Origin: Luteolibacter sp. LG18
GTDB taxonomy: Bacteria; Verrucomicrobiota; Verrucomicrobiia; Verrucomicrobiales; Akkermansiaceae
NCBI RefSeq assembly: GCF_036322585.1
Contig: NZ_AP024600.1
Coordinates: 5,208,001-5,272,000, forward strand
Reading direction: 5' to 3'
Length of the DNA stretch: 64,000 nucleotides
The position numbers were made by a program, and so were the translations under genes. Shown here in pieces: positions 44,901 through 52,932 of the stretch (positions are counted from its first letter, which is position 1; each line of letters opens with the position of its first letter). The notes beneath the pieces are model-generated. The model was not told the origin of the DNA. It saw only the letters and a list, made by a program, of their open reading frames with translations, and did not search any database.

Positions 44901-45585
44901 TGATGCCCTCGTCACCCACCCACCAGGCGTAGCCGCCACGCGGCGTGGCCGAGGAAGCATCGGCAAGGTCCACGATCGGCGCGGCCACGTAGTCCGCGGC
45001 GGCACTCGAGACGTTGGTGGAGCCCCCGCCGACCAACAGGGCCGCCTTGCTGCCACCAATGCCGAGATCACCGGAGCCGGTGAGGTTCGAAACCCCGGCG
45101 TCGGGCGCGAAACGGATGGCGGAGGGCGGCTGGGTGATCTGGCCGAAGCTCGTGGTATCGGTGGAGGCAGTGAACGAGGAGGCTTCATTGCCGCTGACCA
45201 ACCAGTTCAGCAGCACCGGATCGCAAGTCTTCGCGGGCAGCGCGCCGGGGGCCTGGGAATAGTCCGCCTTCACCTGGTTGCCATACACGCCGACCCACTT
45301 CGGCGAGGCGGCGGCGGGGAGTTTGAGATCGGCGGGAGCGGTGACCCGCTGGTCCGGGCCGAGGCTCTTCTGAAGCTCGCCCACCGCGATCATCACCGCC
45401 AGGCGCGCGTTCGCGCGGGCGGTGGCCATGTCCGCGCTGGCAGCGCTGGTACGCAGACTGATGCTCGCGAGCGAAAGCAGGCCGAGCGCAAGGATCGAAA
45501 GCAAGATCATCATCGTCAGGACGATGATCAGGGAGAAGCCACGCCGGCGGCGGCGGGCAGGCAAGGGCAGGAAATGGGCTTTCAT
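41941..45585 (-). CDS. Verru_Chthon cassette protein A
   Basis: A 1214-residue protein. The N-terminus has a type IV prepilin-like sequence, a basic stretch (ARRRRRGFSLIIVLTMM) followed by a ~20-residue hydrophobic helix, with cleavage expected before the Phe. The rest is a long, Ser/Gly/Ala-rich extracellular region with elements such as YAWWVGDEGIKARVDL, LPWHLNRALWDRYFVS and FLSVSDFVNRRL. This is the layout of Verru_Chthon cassette protein A, known from Verrucomicrobium and Chthoniobacter, where it heads a cassette with B, C and D prepilin-like proteins. Here it is followed instead by one secreted 257-residue protein and no B-D genes. It probably joins or resembles a pseudopilin-type surface apparatus. 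The function of the family is not established. Confidence 0.85.
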   Translation of the reverse strand: MKAHFLPLPARRRRRGFSLIIVLTMMILLSILALGLLSLASISLRTSAASADMATARANARLAVMIAVGELQKSLGPDQRVTAPADLKLPAAASPKWVGVYGNQVKADYSQAPGALPAKTCDPVLLNWLVSGNEASSFTASTDTTSFGQITQPPSAIRFAPDAGVSNLTGSGDLGIGGSKAALLVGGGSTNVSSAAADYVAAPIVDLADASSATPRGGYAWWVGDEGIKARVDLRDNHRQQTANSEVEKAKAYSLVTSQRSGIEMMRRDASPDGKIGDSYDPASLALPKVVTTRQLPLLDAGLADANVLKYRFHDVTAWSRSVIADSYAGGLKQDVSAIINSGSGPSDSDPLFTPQSSGEFGLPTWGHVRSWAKRTVPLSTTLAAMPASGVQPYTPTQSRFGPVVMCASLAVGLAQDSPGVLRVKLYPMVVLWNPYSVTIPEKDFEIGFGVRRGGSGLINLELSKASSPGTFSSIGSFSLTGADAGLTSGSSSTAFFRFVVKGSEIPAGESHLYLADDGGGGTTPYAAGSSRLVRAPDTQPIGHATRCFNTTRTFNYDPLQYPAGSLFRFNGAVVIGDLTAGDRFEVVLTKPGELATGFSATTPVYQALLDQGLGNYNYGTAAGKSLASLTTLSSQPYWGIRSVLIMRGNGAINSQWGIIGAMNQPGQAKGQQANRWLASQNPLAPYVKRTAVEKTCQRGVFSHGCIYSSEYEGNSTNIVRMYSGITSIGGAGQAHLAGVGAEESTRSPGIILDVLPPTPSSSSAPLLMSLGQLQHAQLSAYVFSPTYTFGNSAAAVGIPRLQQMVPVQVARPGNSPTNYEDPLYDLPWHLNRALWDRYFVSATPATISQAEIDAGRVLPNARMTYYTGGEHPTPATVQSSSANAIVEAAAHLMVNGGFNINSTSVDAWRAVLTGTNKLTVPAELANPTYQTTPLNAPIARFSRDVRVSDASDAKGTTNMWGSSGSYNNLYRGNRELALFRESSSGESPADAQARLHRVAQNLAEKIVAEIRLRGPFLSVSDFVNRRLVADDSSNATPPTSSSSEKSATGIRGALQAAIDKTATTADPVNKASLFGGIDLMSTGAHLNCAIPSWYKEHFAGCPLSEAATGPASSNDAGAPKSLTQGDLLSTLGPQLSARSDTFSVRGYGEARSSDGKTVTARAWCEVVVQRVPDFVSPSDAASVAPKNLSDSLNKTFGRRFELVSFRWLSPKEV

Positions 45586-45712
45586 GGCTTCGCACCGCGG
45601 GAGACGGGAATCGCCGCGGACTGGGGGTTCATCCCTGCCACACGCGGACCGGCACCCGGTTCGCAACTCGGGAAGGGATGGGTAGCATTCATGAGAGCAT
45701 GTAGGTGCAATG

Positions 45713-45764
45713 TGAGTATTTCATCCACTCACGGCCCAGTTAACCTGTTAAGCACCCGGTTAAC
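45713..45764. promoter_or_regulatory. Possible operator: paired GTTAAC sites and hairpin
   Basis: Upstream of the Verru_Chthon gene are two GTTAAC palindromes 20 bp apart (45739-45744 and 45759-45764), with a TGTTAA between, and a 6-bp-stem hairpin (GTGAGT/ACTCAC, 45713-45733). The spacing of two turns suits a dimeric regulator. No regulator is adjacent. Evidence is pattern only. Confidence 0.25.
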
Positions 45765-45804
45765 ATGGTGACTATTGGGGGCCGGTGCCGCGTTTGGGAG
45801 GAAT

Positions 45805-45938
45805 GTAGCCGGAAGCTCCACTTTCGGATCGTATCCGCCAGCTCCATTGGCGGGGGCTGTTAGACCAAGGGATATCCACCCCCGAAGAGGGAAAGCTGGA
45901 GCTTCCCACTACATTCTGAAAGAGGAGCTTTCAGCTAC
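45805..45938. repeat. REP cluster (GTAG heads, GAAGCTCC-type stems)
   Basis: There are three hairpins with GTAG heads. On the plus strand at 45805: CCGGAAG/CTTTCGG with loop CTCCA. On the minus strand from 45938: CTGAAAG/CTTTCAG with loop CTCCT. On the minus strand from 45912: TGGGAAGC/GCTTTCCC with loop TCCA-like. The first faces the other two. The stems differ between copies but stay paired, while the loop CTCC is constant. They lie between the GH110 terminator and the Verru_Chthon promoter region. Confidence 0.75.
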
Positions 45939-45948
45939 GTTGCGAACG

Positions 45949-45983
45949 AAAAAGGGGCGTGCCGCGATCCGCAACACGCCCCG
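45949..45983 (-). terminator. Rho-independent terminator of the GH110 gene
   Basis: GGGGCGTG and CACGCCCC form an 8-bp stem, followed on the minus strand by TTTTTCG, 32 bp after the GH110 stop codon. A typical intrinsic terminator. Confidence 0.88.
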
Positions 45984-46014
45984 TTTCCAAGTCATCCCGC
46001 GGATGACCGTTGGA

Positions 46015-48264
46015 TCACTTCACCTTCACCGCGTCCGGCGGGCAGAGGTTGGTCTTCACGTCGGCGGCGGTCCATTTCACCGGCTTGCCATCGCGAGTCA
46101 CCGTGTTGTTGGCGATGTCCACTTTGTCGCAGCGGTTCAGAATGAACGGCGGCTTCTTCCACGACGGGAACTTGTCGTTGTAGGTGACCTTGTTGCCACG
46201 GAAGCTGATACCCTGGGTCGAGATCGCGAAGACCAGCGGCACATCGAAGGTTTCAAAAGTGTTGTCCTCGATGCGCACGTTGCGGTGGTAGTACTCGGTC
46301 TGCCCCTTCAGATCGGGCAGTTCCGGGTAGCACGAGATCAGGGCCTCGGTGAACTGAAAGCGGGAGGTGAGATTGTCCTTAAAGACGTTCTTGCGGATCA
46401 CCACGTCATGGCAGGCACCGCTCTCGTACCAGCCGTTGGCATCGCCCGCGAGCAGGATGGCGGAACCGGCGATGTCCTCGAAGCGGTTGTTCTCCACCAG
46501 CACCGGCTTCGGGGTGGTGAAGAGCGAGCCGCGGGCACGGTTGTTGTGGACGAGGTTGCCGCGGAAAATGACGGACGGGAACCAGTCTAGGTTTTCGATC
46601 GCGTCGCCCTTGCCAATGTCCGAGGGAGCATCCGAGTCCAACGTGATGACGAGGCTGTCCTCGCCGGTGCGGCGGACGGTCTTCACCTTCCGCGGATCAC
46701 GTGGAGTGAGCCACTTCGCCTGGATGAACTGGAGCGTTTCGCCGGGCAGGAAGGTTTCGAAACCGAAGGCCTGGTTGTGGATGAACTTGCAGCGCAGCGT
46801 GCGGGCATCGACCTTTTCCTCGATGCGCAGGCAGGTGGCGTGGACGTTGATGGCATCGTCCATCATGCCCTCGTAGTGGCCGTTTTCCGCGATCACCGCG
46901 CCCTTGCAGTTCGAGAAGTGGGTGGCGTCGGCATTGGTGCTGAAGTAGCGGCCGGTTTCCTTGCGCGGGAACACGCCGCCGCCGGTGAGGTGGATGTTCT
47001 CACTGCGCTGGGCGAGCAGGCCCATGCCCTGCGCGGAGTGAATCGCCACCTCATCAAGGGTGGTGTCCTTCGCGCGGTAGAGGGTGACCGCGGGATGCGG
47101 ACGGCTGACCCAGATGTTCTGTCGGAAGGTGATGACATCCCCGGCCTTGATGCCGGATTTGCCGACGTTCTTCTCGACGCGGTAGTGGCCGGGCGAGAGT
47201 TCGGTGAGCTTGCCCTTGTAACCGTAATCACTGGTGCCCGCGACGATGCCGCGGGTCTTGCCGTCGAAGATGATGCCCGTGCCGGCGTCGGCCTTGCCCC
47301 AGCCCTCGCCGGTGAAGAAGAACCACCCGTTGCGGATCTCGTGAGGGTATTTCTTCTGGTCCACCTCGACCTCATAGGCCTCGCCATCCACCTTGGTGAT
47401 GACGCCCTGCGAGTGATGCGGGATCGAGTAATCGAGGCCGATGCCCTTCACGGTGACCTTGGTGCTGTCCTGGATGAGCATCGGCAGGAGATCGCCGTGG
47501 AAAATGAACGTCGAGCCCTGGCCATCGAGGGTGATGCCCTGGAGGTCCACCAGCGGGATGCTGACGGAATGCCACTCGGGCTGCTCGTGGTTCGAAATAT
47601 GGAAATGGCGCTGGAGCGCGCCGGTGGCGTGGAAGTGGTATTCTCCCTTCGCCAGCTTCAAGGTCGAGCCGGGAGCCTCGCGCAGCGCCTGGATGGCCGT
47701 GCGCATGGCGGCGGTCTGGTCGTCCTCGGTGCCGGGCTTCAGCCCGAACGCCGTGCCATCGAGCACGGCACCTTGCTTGAGCGCGGAGCCCTCCCCCGCC
47801 ACCCAGGCGAGATCGACCCAATCGGCATGGTCGAAGTCGTGGTCGCCGAGGTCATCGGCCTGGAGGTAGATCTTGCGGTGCAGCGTGGCTGGCACCGCGA
47901 TGTCGAAGGCCGCGGGAGCATCGCCGGACTTCATTTCCGAAGACTCCCACAGCACGGCATTGCCGGAAAGGATGCGGAATTTCACCGATCCCTTGCCCGC
48001 TCCCGCGGAGTCATCGACTCCGGCGGCGCCGGTGAAGCGGGCCGTACCCGCAGGTACGGAAACGGGGATCTCCGAGGTGGCGTGGGTACCGAGGCCGGTG
48101 GCGTGCGTCTTCCCGACGATGGTGAGCGGTTTCCCCTCCACGGAGGCATCGCGGTGGAGCTCCCCGTGGGATTGGGAGCCCATCACGATGTCATCGTCCG
48201 TGACCGGCACGGCGGCGAAGGTGGTGGTGGTCAAGCTGGCGAATAATGCAATCGAACGAATCAT
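46015..48264 (-). CDS. GH110 alpha-galactosidase with NPCBM domain
   Basis: A 749-residue secreted protein, with a signal peptide of 1-17. Residues 20-155 form an NPCBM-type domain (VTDDDIVMGSQSHGELHRDA, then GKTHATGLGTHATSEI). The catalytic right-handed beta-helix begins with a pectate-lyase-like start and includes RNGWFFFTGEGWGKAD, QGMGLLAQRSENIHLTGGGV, and STNADATHFSNCKGAVIAEN followed by GMMDDAINVHATCLRI. These blocks match GH110, whose members are alpha-1,3-galactosidases that invert the linkage. The conserved acidic pair is visible in MMDDAIN. The gene is monocistronic with its own terminator. It lies 173 bp downstream of the L,D-transpeptidase gene, across that gene's terminator. The natural substrate could be a blood-group-B-like or algal galactan side chain; this is inference. 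Confidence 0.88.
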   Translation of the reverse strand: MIRSIALFASLTTTTFAAVPVTDDDIVMGSQSHGELHRDASVEGKPLTIVGKTHATGLGTHATSEIPVSVPAGTARFTGAAGVDDSAGAGKGSVKFRILSGNAVLWESSEMKSGDAPAAFDIAVPATLHRKIYLQADDLGDHDFDHADWVDLAWVAGEGSALKQGAVLDGTAFGLKPGTEDDQTAAMRTAIQALREAPGSTLKLAKGEYHFHATGALQRHFHISNHEQPEWHSVSIPLVDLQGITLDGQGSTFIFHGDLLPMLIQDSTKVTVKGIGLDYSIPHHSQGVITKVDGEAYEVEVDQKKYPHEIRNGWFFFTGEGWGKADAGTGIIFDGKTRGIVAGTSDYGYKGKLTELSPGHYRVEKNVGKSGIKAGDVITFRQNIWVSRPHPAVTLYRAKDTTLDEVAIHSAQGMGLLAQRSENIHLTGGGVFPRKETGRYFSTNADATHFSNCKGAVIAENGHYEGMMDDAINVHATCLRIEEKVDARTLRCKFIHNQAFGFETFLPGETLQFIQAKWLTPRDPRKVKTVRRTGEDSLVITLDSDAPSDIGKGDAIENLDWFPSVIFRGNLVHNNRARGSLFTTPKPVLVENNRFEDIAGSAILLAGDANGWYESGACHDVVIRKNVFKDNLTSRFQFTEALISCYPELPDLKGQTEYYHRNVRIEDNTFETFDVPLVFAISTQGISFRGNKVTYNDKFPSWKKPPFILNRCDKVDIANNTVTRDGKPVKWTAADVKTNLCPPDAVKVK

Positions 48265-48322
48265 GCGGATCGGGTTTACGTGAAGGGCACCGCCGTTGCG
48301 ACAAGCAAGCGACGAAAGCCGA

Positions 48323-48358
48323 CAAAAAAGCCCGCGACCGGGGAATCCGGACGCGGGC
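48323..48358 (-). terminator. Rho-independent terminator of the L,D-transpeptidase gene
   Basis: GCCCGCG and CGCGGGC form a 7-bp stem with a second inner helix (CCGG/CCGG), followed on the minus strand by six T, 79 bp after the stop of the transpeptidase gene. Confidence 0.85.
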
Positions 48359-48437
48359 CGGGAAAGCGGATCGAACCGCCGGGCCCATTCGATGATTTCG
48401 CGAAAAGAAAGGGTGTTCCTATCTTTCGTGACTGGTC

Positions 48438-49115
48438 TCAGTTGTAGACCGGCTTCTTGTGCTGGCTGAAATAGCCGTCACCCGTGTACATCGAGCCCGC
48501 GTAGTCCGGCAGCGGACCGGAATCCGGCGGCAGGGAAATGTTGCCGAGGGTGGAATCCTCGGGCTGCGAGTAGGAGATGTTCACCGGGGTGCCGACCTTC
48601 ACGAGGCGGAAGAACTTCGGCGCGAGGTTCTCGTGCATGCGCACGCAACCGTGAGTGCAGGGGTGATGCTTCAGCCAGCCGGTGTGGAAGCCGTAGTTCG
48701 CCTTGAACTCGCACCAGTAGGGCATCGGCGTGCCCTTGAACGACCAGCCGGCGGGCTTCTTCGCGAGGAAGGTCTGCTTCACCTGGTTGCCGCTGTAGGC
48801 GTAGCCATGGCTGCTGGCGCGGTGGAACTGCTCCTTGTTGTAGATGGTGAAGGAACCGGAAGGCGTGGAGGTGCCGGGCGCGCCGACGGAAACCGGCATC
48901 ACGAGCAGCGGGTCATTGCCCTCCATCACGTAGGCCATCTGCTTGCTGAGGGACACCTTCACCTTCACGGCGGAGGGGTTCTTCGGCAGCTTCGTCGGGC
49001 GGTCGTAGGCATGATAAGCCGCCAGACCGCCGCCACCGGTGGTGGTGGAACAGGACGTGAACAGGGCCATGGTGGAGGCGAGGCCCGCCAGCGCGAGAAT
49101 GCGGAGTGATTTCAT
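48438..49115 (-). CDS. L,D-transpeptidase, YkuD family lipoprotein
   Basis: A 225-residue protein. The lipobox LFTSC follows a hydrophobic leader, so it should be lipid-anchored. Residues 50-185 form the YkuD domain: VKVSLSKQMAYVMEG, then MPVSVGAPGTSTPSGSFTIY, and the catalytic motif HTGWLKHHPCTHGCVRMH with its Cys and both His. The enzyme forms 3-3 peptidoglycan cross-links or attaches lipoproteins to the wall. The C-terminal ~35 residues are Pro/Ser-rich and possibly disordered. Length and motif are normal for the family. It has its own terminator. Confidence 0.92.
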   Translation of the reverse strand: MKSLRILALAGLASTMALFTSCSTTTGGGGLAAYHAYDRPTKLPKNPSAVKVKVSLSKQMAYVMEGNDPLLVMPVSVGAPGTSTPSGSFTIYNKEQFHRASSHGYAYSGNQVKQTFLAKKPAGWSFKGTPMPYWCEFKANYGFHTGWLKHHPCTHGCVRMHENLAPKFFRLVKVGTPVNISYSQPEDSTLGNISLPPDSGPLPDYAGSMYTGDGYFSQHKKPVYN

Positions 49116-49243
49116 GGTATCGATCGCCCGCAGTCTGGCGCATCTCCGGCCGATTGCAAGCCGCGCCTCCTGCTAGATTCGAGAGACCAGAATCCAGAGA
49201 AGAGAGCAGAGGCACCACCGGTAATTTACGCTTCTCTAACCAC

Positions 49244-49320
49244 CGGCCACTCCAAGGCCGACTGGATCCGCCAGGGCTGGCGCGAACCTTCCCGCCCACA
49301 AGCAGGAATGCTTGTGCTAC
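49244..49320 (-). repeat. REP element directly after the lipoprotein stop codon
   Basis: The minus strand from 49320 reads GTAGC, then hairpin ACAAGCA/TGCTTGT with loop TTCC, then GGGCGGGAAGG and GGCGGATCCAGTCGGCC. Its first base adjoins the TAA of the lipoprotein gene. It matches the copies starting at 32343 and 52929. On its left (49183-49253) is an imperfect heptad palindrome like that at 32185-32276. No facing partner remains. Confidence 0.75.
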
Positions 49321-49752
49321 TTAACGTCTCCGCTCCCAGGAATCGACCTTGCGGTTCACGAACACCACCGTCGCGCTGGTGCGGGGGACGTAGGCAATTT
49401 CCGGGCCAAAGCCGTAGCCGTAGCTGCGGGAGCGGTAGGGGCCATACGAGCCGATGCCCACGCCGCCGAAGAAATTGGTGGTGTAGACCGGTTCGGAGGA
49501 GGTGTAGATCCAGCGTTCCAACGGCTGGGCGCCCTTCGCGCCGTAGAACTTCGACGCCGGTTCCCCCCACGCCAGCCACACCGCGTCCATGCTCATGCCG
49601 CGGTCGATCGTGCCGTGTTGGACGAGCTGCTTGTCCTTCGCGCTCAGGGTGGCGTAGAGCCCGGGATGGCGCTCGATCCGGCCCTGGGGCGTGACATTGG
49701 CGCAGGATACCAGCAGGGCGGCCGGGGCGAGGACGGCTAGCAGCGTTTTCAT
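49321..49752 (-). CDS. Putative lipoprotein, unknown
   Basis: A 143-residue protein with a lipobox (APAALLVSC, Cys17), so it should be lipid-anchored. After the anchor come IERHPGLYATLSAKDKQLVQ, then GTIDRGMSMDAVWLAWGEP, a region like the SmpA/OmlA (BamE-like) fold in which a small helical pair is followed by strands. A Gly/Tyr-rich stretch follows (FFGGVGIGSYGPYRSRSYG). Its ATG is preceded by AGGAG at a normal distance, the only clear Shine-Dalgarno sequence I found in this window. The assignment to the BamE-like fold is tentative. It lies upstream of the L,D-transpeptidase gene on the same strand. Confidence 0.7.
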   Translation of the reverse strand: MKTLLAVLAPAALLVSCANVTPQGRIERHPGLYATLSAKDKQLVQHGTIDRGMSMDAVWLAWGEPASKFYGAKGAQPLERWIYTSSEPVYTTNFFGGVGIGSYGPYRSRSYGYGFGPEIAYVPRTSATVVFVNRKVDSWERRR

Positions 49753-49881
49753 CCCTAACTCCTAGCGCGGGAACGGGCACCTTGCAACGTACCGGAATCG
49801 TTTTCCCCGGCCGCCTGAAATCCTCTTGCCAAGGCGAAACGCGAAGCGCCAATCTCGCCGCCGAAACCACTCCCCTTTCCG

Positions 49882-50166
49882 ATGTCAGACTTGCTCGAAG
49901 ACGAAGACCTTACCGTCGCCCTCAAGAAGTGCCCCGAGTGGGAGCACGAGAAAAACGCGATCACCCGCACCGTCGAGTTCGAGGAATTCATGGACGCGAT
50001 CGACTTCGTGAACGACCTCGCGGAGATCGCCGAGGAGGCCCAGCACCACCCGGACATCGTCATCCGCTACACCAAGGTCTCCCTGAAACTCACCACTCAC
50101 GACGCCGGTGGCCTGACCGATCTCGACATCGAGCTCGCCCAGCGCATCGACAACCTGGTGGACTGA
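49882..50166 (+). CDS. Pterin-4a-carbinolamine dehydratase family protein
   Basis: A 94-residue protein matching the length and core of PCD/DCoH. The signature lies in EEAQHHPDIVIRYTKV (two His, then Pro and Tyr), followed by KLTTHDAGGLTDLDIELA. The enzyme dehydrates 4a-hydroxytetrahydropterin made by aromatic amino-acid hydroxylases. No hydroxylase gene is near, so the pathway cannot be judged. The gene is transcribed rightwards, alone, and ends at a good terminator 26 bp downstream. Confidence 0.88.
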   Translation: MSDLLEDEDLTVALKKCPEWEHEKNAITRTVEFEEFMDAIDFVNDLAEIAEEAQHHPDIVIRYTKVSLKLTTHDAGGLTDLDIELAQRIDNLVD

Positions 50167-50191
50167 GGTTTCTCCCCTGATTTTCGAAAAC

Positions 50192-50222
50192 ACCCGCAGC
50201 CGGAAACGGCCGCGGGTTTTTT
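50192..50222 (+). terminator. Rho-independent terminator of the PCD gene
   Basis: CCCGC-CCG and CGG-GCGGG segments form a stem with small internal mismatch, followed by TTTTTT. Located 26 bp after the stop codon. Confidence 0.85.
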
Positions 50223-50415
50223 CGTGCCCGGAAGCCGCGACCAGACCGCACGAATATCCATTCCTCTCCTCCATCTCACCCACCGGAAGCCCGGACACCT
50301 AAATTTTTCACTGGAACATAGCGATTTTTGGACATGTTTTAGCTGAAACTCGGAACACGGATCACCTCGGGCAAATCTCCTCATGACGATTTTCCTCCAT
50401 GACTCCATCCATCGC

Positions 50416-52932
50416 ATGAAACCATCCCTCACTGCCACGCTGCTGGCGCTTTCCCTCTCCCGCCTGGCCGCTGGCGACGTCGCGCCGGTTCAGGACCCCG
50501 CCCCGCTGATGCCCCGCCATGGCACCGTGATCCTCCAGCCCGCGAAGACCTGGGAGGGCGGGCTCGCCGCGGGCAATGGCACGCTGGGCGCGATGCTCTA
50601 CGGCGATCCCGAAAAGGACACGCTGCTGGTGAACCACTCGAAGCTCTGGCTGCCCGCGGGCTCCCGCGAGGTGCTACCGAATGGCGGTGACATCCTCGGC
50701 GAAATGCGCCGCATCATCGGTGAAAAGGGTTACGGCGAGGGGCAGAAGTTTTTCCTGCAGAAGGCCGAGGAAGGCGGCTGGGGCGGGAAACTGGTGTGGA
50801 CGGACGTATTCCATCCCGGCTTTTTCCTGGATCTGAACCAGAAGCCGTCCGGCGCGGTGAAGGATTACGCGCGGGTCGAGGACTTTTCCAAGGGCGAAAC
50901 CTGGGCCCAGTGGACGAACGACGACGGGGCCTTCGCCCGCCGGATGTTCGTCTCGAAAACCGACAACACGCTGGTCACCACCACCACCGGACCGAAGGGC
51001 AAGGTCTCGCTGACCGTGCGGATGCAGAAGGTGAACAGCCCGCTCATCGAATCCACCATCGAGCACACCGCGGACTGGATCACCTGCCACAACGTCTACG
51101 TGAAGGGCAAAGGCGGCTACGAGGGCGCGGTCCGCGTGGTCAGCGAAGGCGGCACCCGCACCAGCGATGGCAGCTCGGTGACCATCACCGGTGCGGACTC
51201 GGTGACGTTGCTGGTCCGCATCCTCCCCTGGCGCACGCCACTGCCGGACAGCCATGCGTGGCCGAACGATCCGAAGAACCCGGACTTCACCGGACCGGAA
51301 AAGCCGGTTAAGCGCGGCACCGTCCAGATCCCCGGCAAGGCCTACAAGCCGGAGTGGCTGACGGCGCTGAAGGCCGACCTGGCCTCGATGTCCGGTGACT
51401 ACGCCACCCTGTTCAAGCCCCACACCGCGGCGTGGAGCAGCCTCTTCAACCGGGTATCGATCGATCTCGGTGGTAGCACTGAGGAGCGCGGGATGGCATC
51501 CGGTCCGCTGCTCGACAAGGCCAAGGACGAACAGCGCCTGTCCCCCGCCCTGCTCGAGCGGATGTATGACTCCGGCCGCTACGTCTTCATGTGTTCCGCC
51601 GGACCGGAAACCCCGCCGAATCTCTTCGGCATCTGGAGCGGCACCTGGCAGCCCGCATGGTCCGGCGACTACACCACCGACACCAATCTCCAGCTCGATA
51701 CCGAGATTGCCTACAGCGGCAACCTCGCCGAGTGCATGACCGGCTACTACCAACTCTGGGACAGCTACATGCCGGACCTGCGCCGCAACGCGAAGTCCCT
51801 CTACAATTGCAACGGCATCCTCATCGGCAGCCGCTCGTCCAACAACGGCCTCGCCCTGCATTGGGACAAGGGCTGGCCGGGCAACCTGTGGACGCCGGGC
51901 ACGAGCTGGATGGCGCATTGGTACTACGACCACTTCCTCTACACCGGCGACCGCGAGTTCCTGCGCCGTACCGCCATTCCCTTCATGAAGGATTGCGCGC
52001 TGTTCTGGGAAGATTTCCTGAAGAGCACCGAGGACAAGGACGGCCTCTACACCTTCCGCCCGTCCTATTCCGCGGAAAACGGCTGGGGCGACAACACCAG
52101 CCAGGACATCGAGATCACCCAGGAACTGCTCACCAACCTGATCGCGGGCTGCGAGTTGCTCGGCATCGAGAAGGAAGGCGTGGTCCGCTGGAAGGCGCTG
52201 CTCGCGAAACTGCCGCCCCTGTTGGTCAACAACGAGGGCGCGCTCAAGGAGTGGTCGAACCCGAAGCAGGGCGAGCAAAACAACCACCGCCACCTGATGC
52301 ACCTCTACGGTGCCTTCGAAAGCCTCCAGTTCAGCCCGGACAGCGATCCGAAGCTGTTCGAGGCCGCGAAGGTCGCGCTGATGAACCGCGTGAAGGCCAG
52401 CCAGGAGGACGCCACCCACGGCTACATGCACACCGGTCTGGCCGCCGCGGGTCTGGGCATGGGCGACCTCGCCTTCGCCCGCATCGAGGAGATGGCGAAA
52501 CACCGCTCGACCTACAACAATATGGTCGCCGCCCACTACGGCGGGCCGCGCATCCTGTGCGTGGATGGAAACGGCGCGACGCCCGAGATCGTGAACCGGA
52601 TGTTCATCCAGTCGCGCGTCGGCGACCTCACGCTGCTGCCCGCGGTTCCCAAGGCGCTGCCGAAGGGATCGCTTAAAGGAACCCGTGCGCGTGGCAATAT
52701 CACGGTGGAGGAGATCCAGTGGGACCTGGGCGCGGGAACGTGCGAGGTCACGCTTTCCTCCGCCGCGAAACAGGAGGTGGTGATCGCCCTGCCGAACGAG
52801 CTGGGGGTTACGAAGATGAGCGTTGGAGACAAGGAGGTCGCGGTGGCGGCGCAAGGTGTAGCCCGCAGCGGCGCGAAGGTGATGCTGCCGAAGGGCTCCC
52901 CGGTGAAGATCGCCGTGGCGTTCAAAAAGTAG
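50416..52932 (+). CDS. GH95-family glycoside hydrolase, divergent
   Basis: An 838-residue exported protein, with a signal peptide in MKPSLTATLLALSLSRLAAG. The N-terminal beta domain has TWEGGLAAGNGTLGAMLYGD, as in GH95, and the barrel has WLAHWYYDH-like and NHRHLMHLYGAFESLQ blocks. In place of the canonical Asn-x-Asn (NINTEMNYWPA in the GH95 at 7973-10333), this protein has TDTNLQLDTEIAYSGN, so only the first Asn is retained. The specificity may differ from alpha-1,2-L-fucosidase. The start at 50416 gives the signal peptide; an ATG 33 bp upstream is also in frame. Its TAG stop is part of a REP element. It converges with the haemagglutinin-like gene. Confidence 0.85.
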   Translation: MKPSLTATLLALSLSRLAAGDVAPVQDPAPLMPRHGTVILQPAKTWEGGLAAGNGTLGAMLYGDPEKDTLLVNHSKLWLPAGSREVLPNGGDILGEMRRIIGEKGYGEGQKFFLQKAEEGGWGGKLVWTDVFHPGFFLDLNQKPSGAVKDYARVEDFSKGETWAQWTNDDGAFARRMFVSKTDNTLVTTTTGPKGKVSLTVRMQKVNSPLIESTIEHTADWITCHNVYVKGKGGYEGAVRVVSEGGTRTSDGSSVTITGADSVTLLVRILPWRTPLPDSHAWPNDPKNPDFTGPEKPVKRGTVQIPGKAYKPEWLTALKADLASMSGDYATLFKPHTAAWSSLFNRVSIDLGGSTEERGMASGPLLDKAKDEQRLSPALLERMYDSGRYVFMCSAGPETPPNLFGIWSGTWQPAWSGDYTTDTNLQLDTEIAYSGNLAECMTGYYQLWDSYMPDLRRNAKSLYNCNGILIGSRSSNNGLALHWDKGWPGNLWTPGTSWMAHWYYDHFLYTGDREFLRRTAIPFMKDCALFWEDFLKSTEDKDGLYTFRPSYSAENGWGDNTSQDIEITQELLTNLIAGCELLGIEKEGVVRWKALLAKLPPLLVNNEGALKEWSNPKQGEQNNHRHLMHLYGAFESLQFSPDSDPKLFEAAKVALMNRVKASQEDATHGYMHTGLAAAGLGMGDLAFARIEEMAKHRSTYNNMVAAHYGGPRILCVDGNGATPEIVNRMFIQSRVGDLTLLPAVPKALPKGSLKGTRARGNITVEEIQWDLGAGTCEVTLSSAAKQEVVIALPNELGVTKMSVGDKEVAVAAQGVARSGAKVMLPKGSPVKIAVAFKK

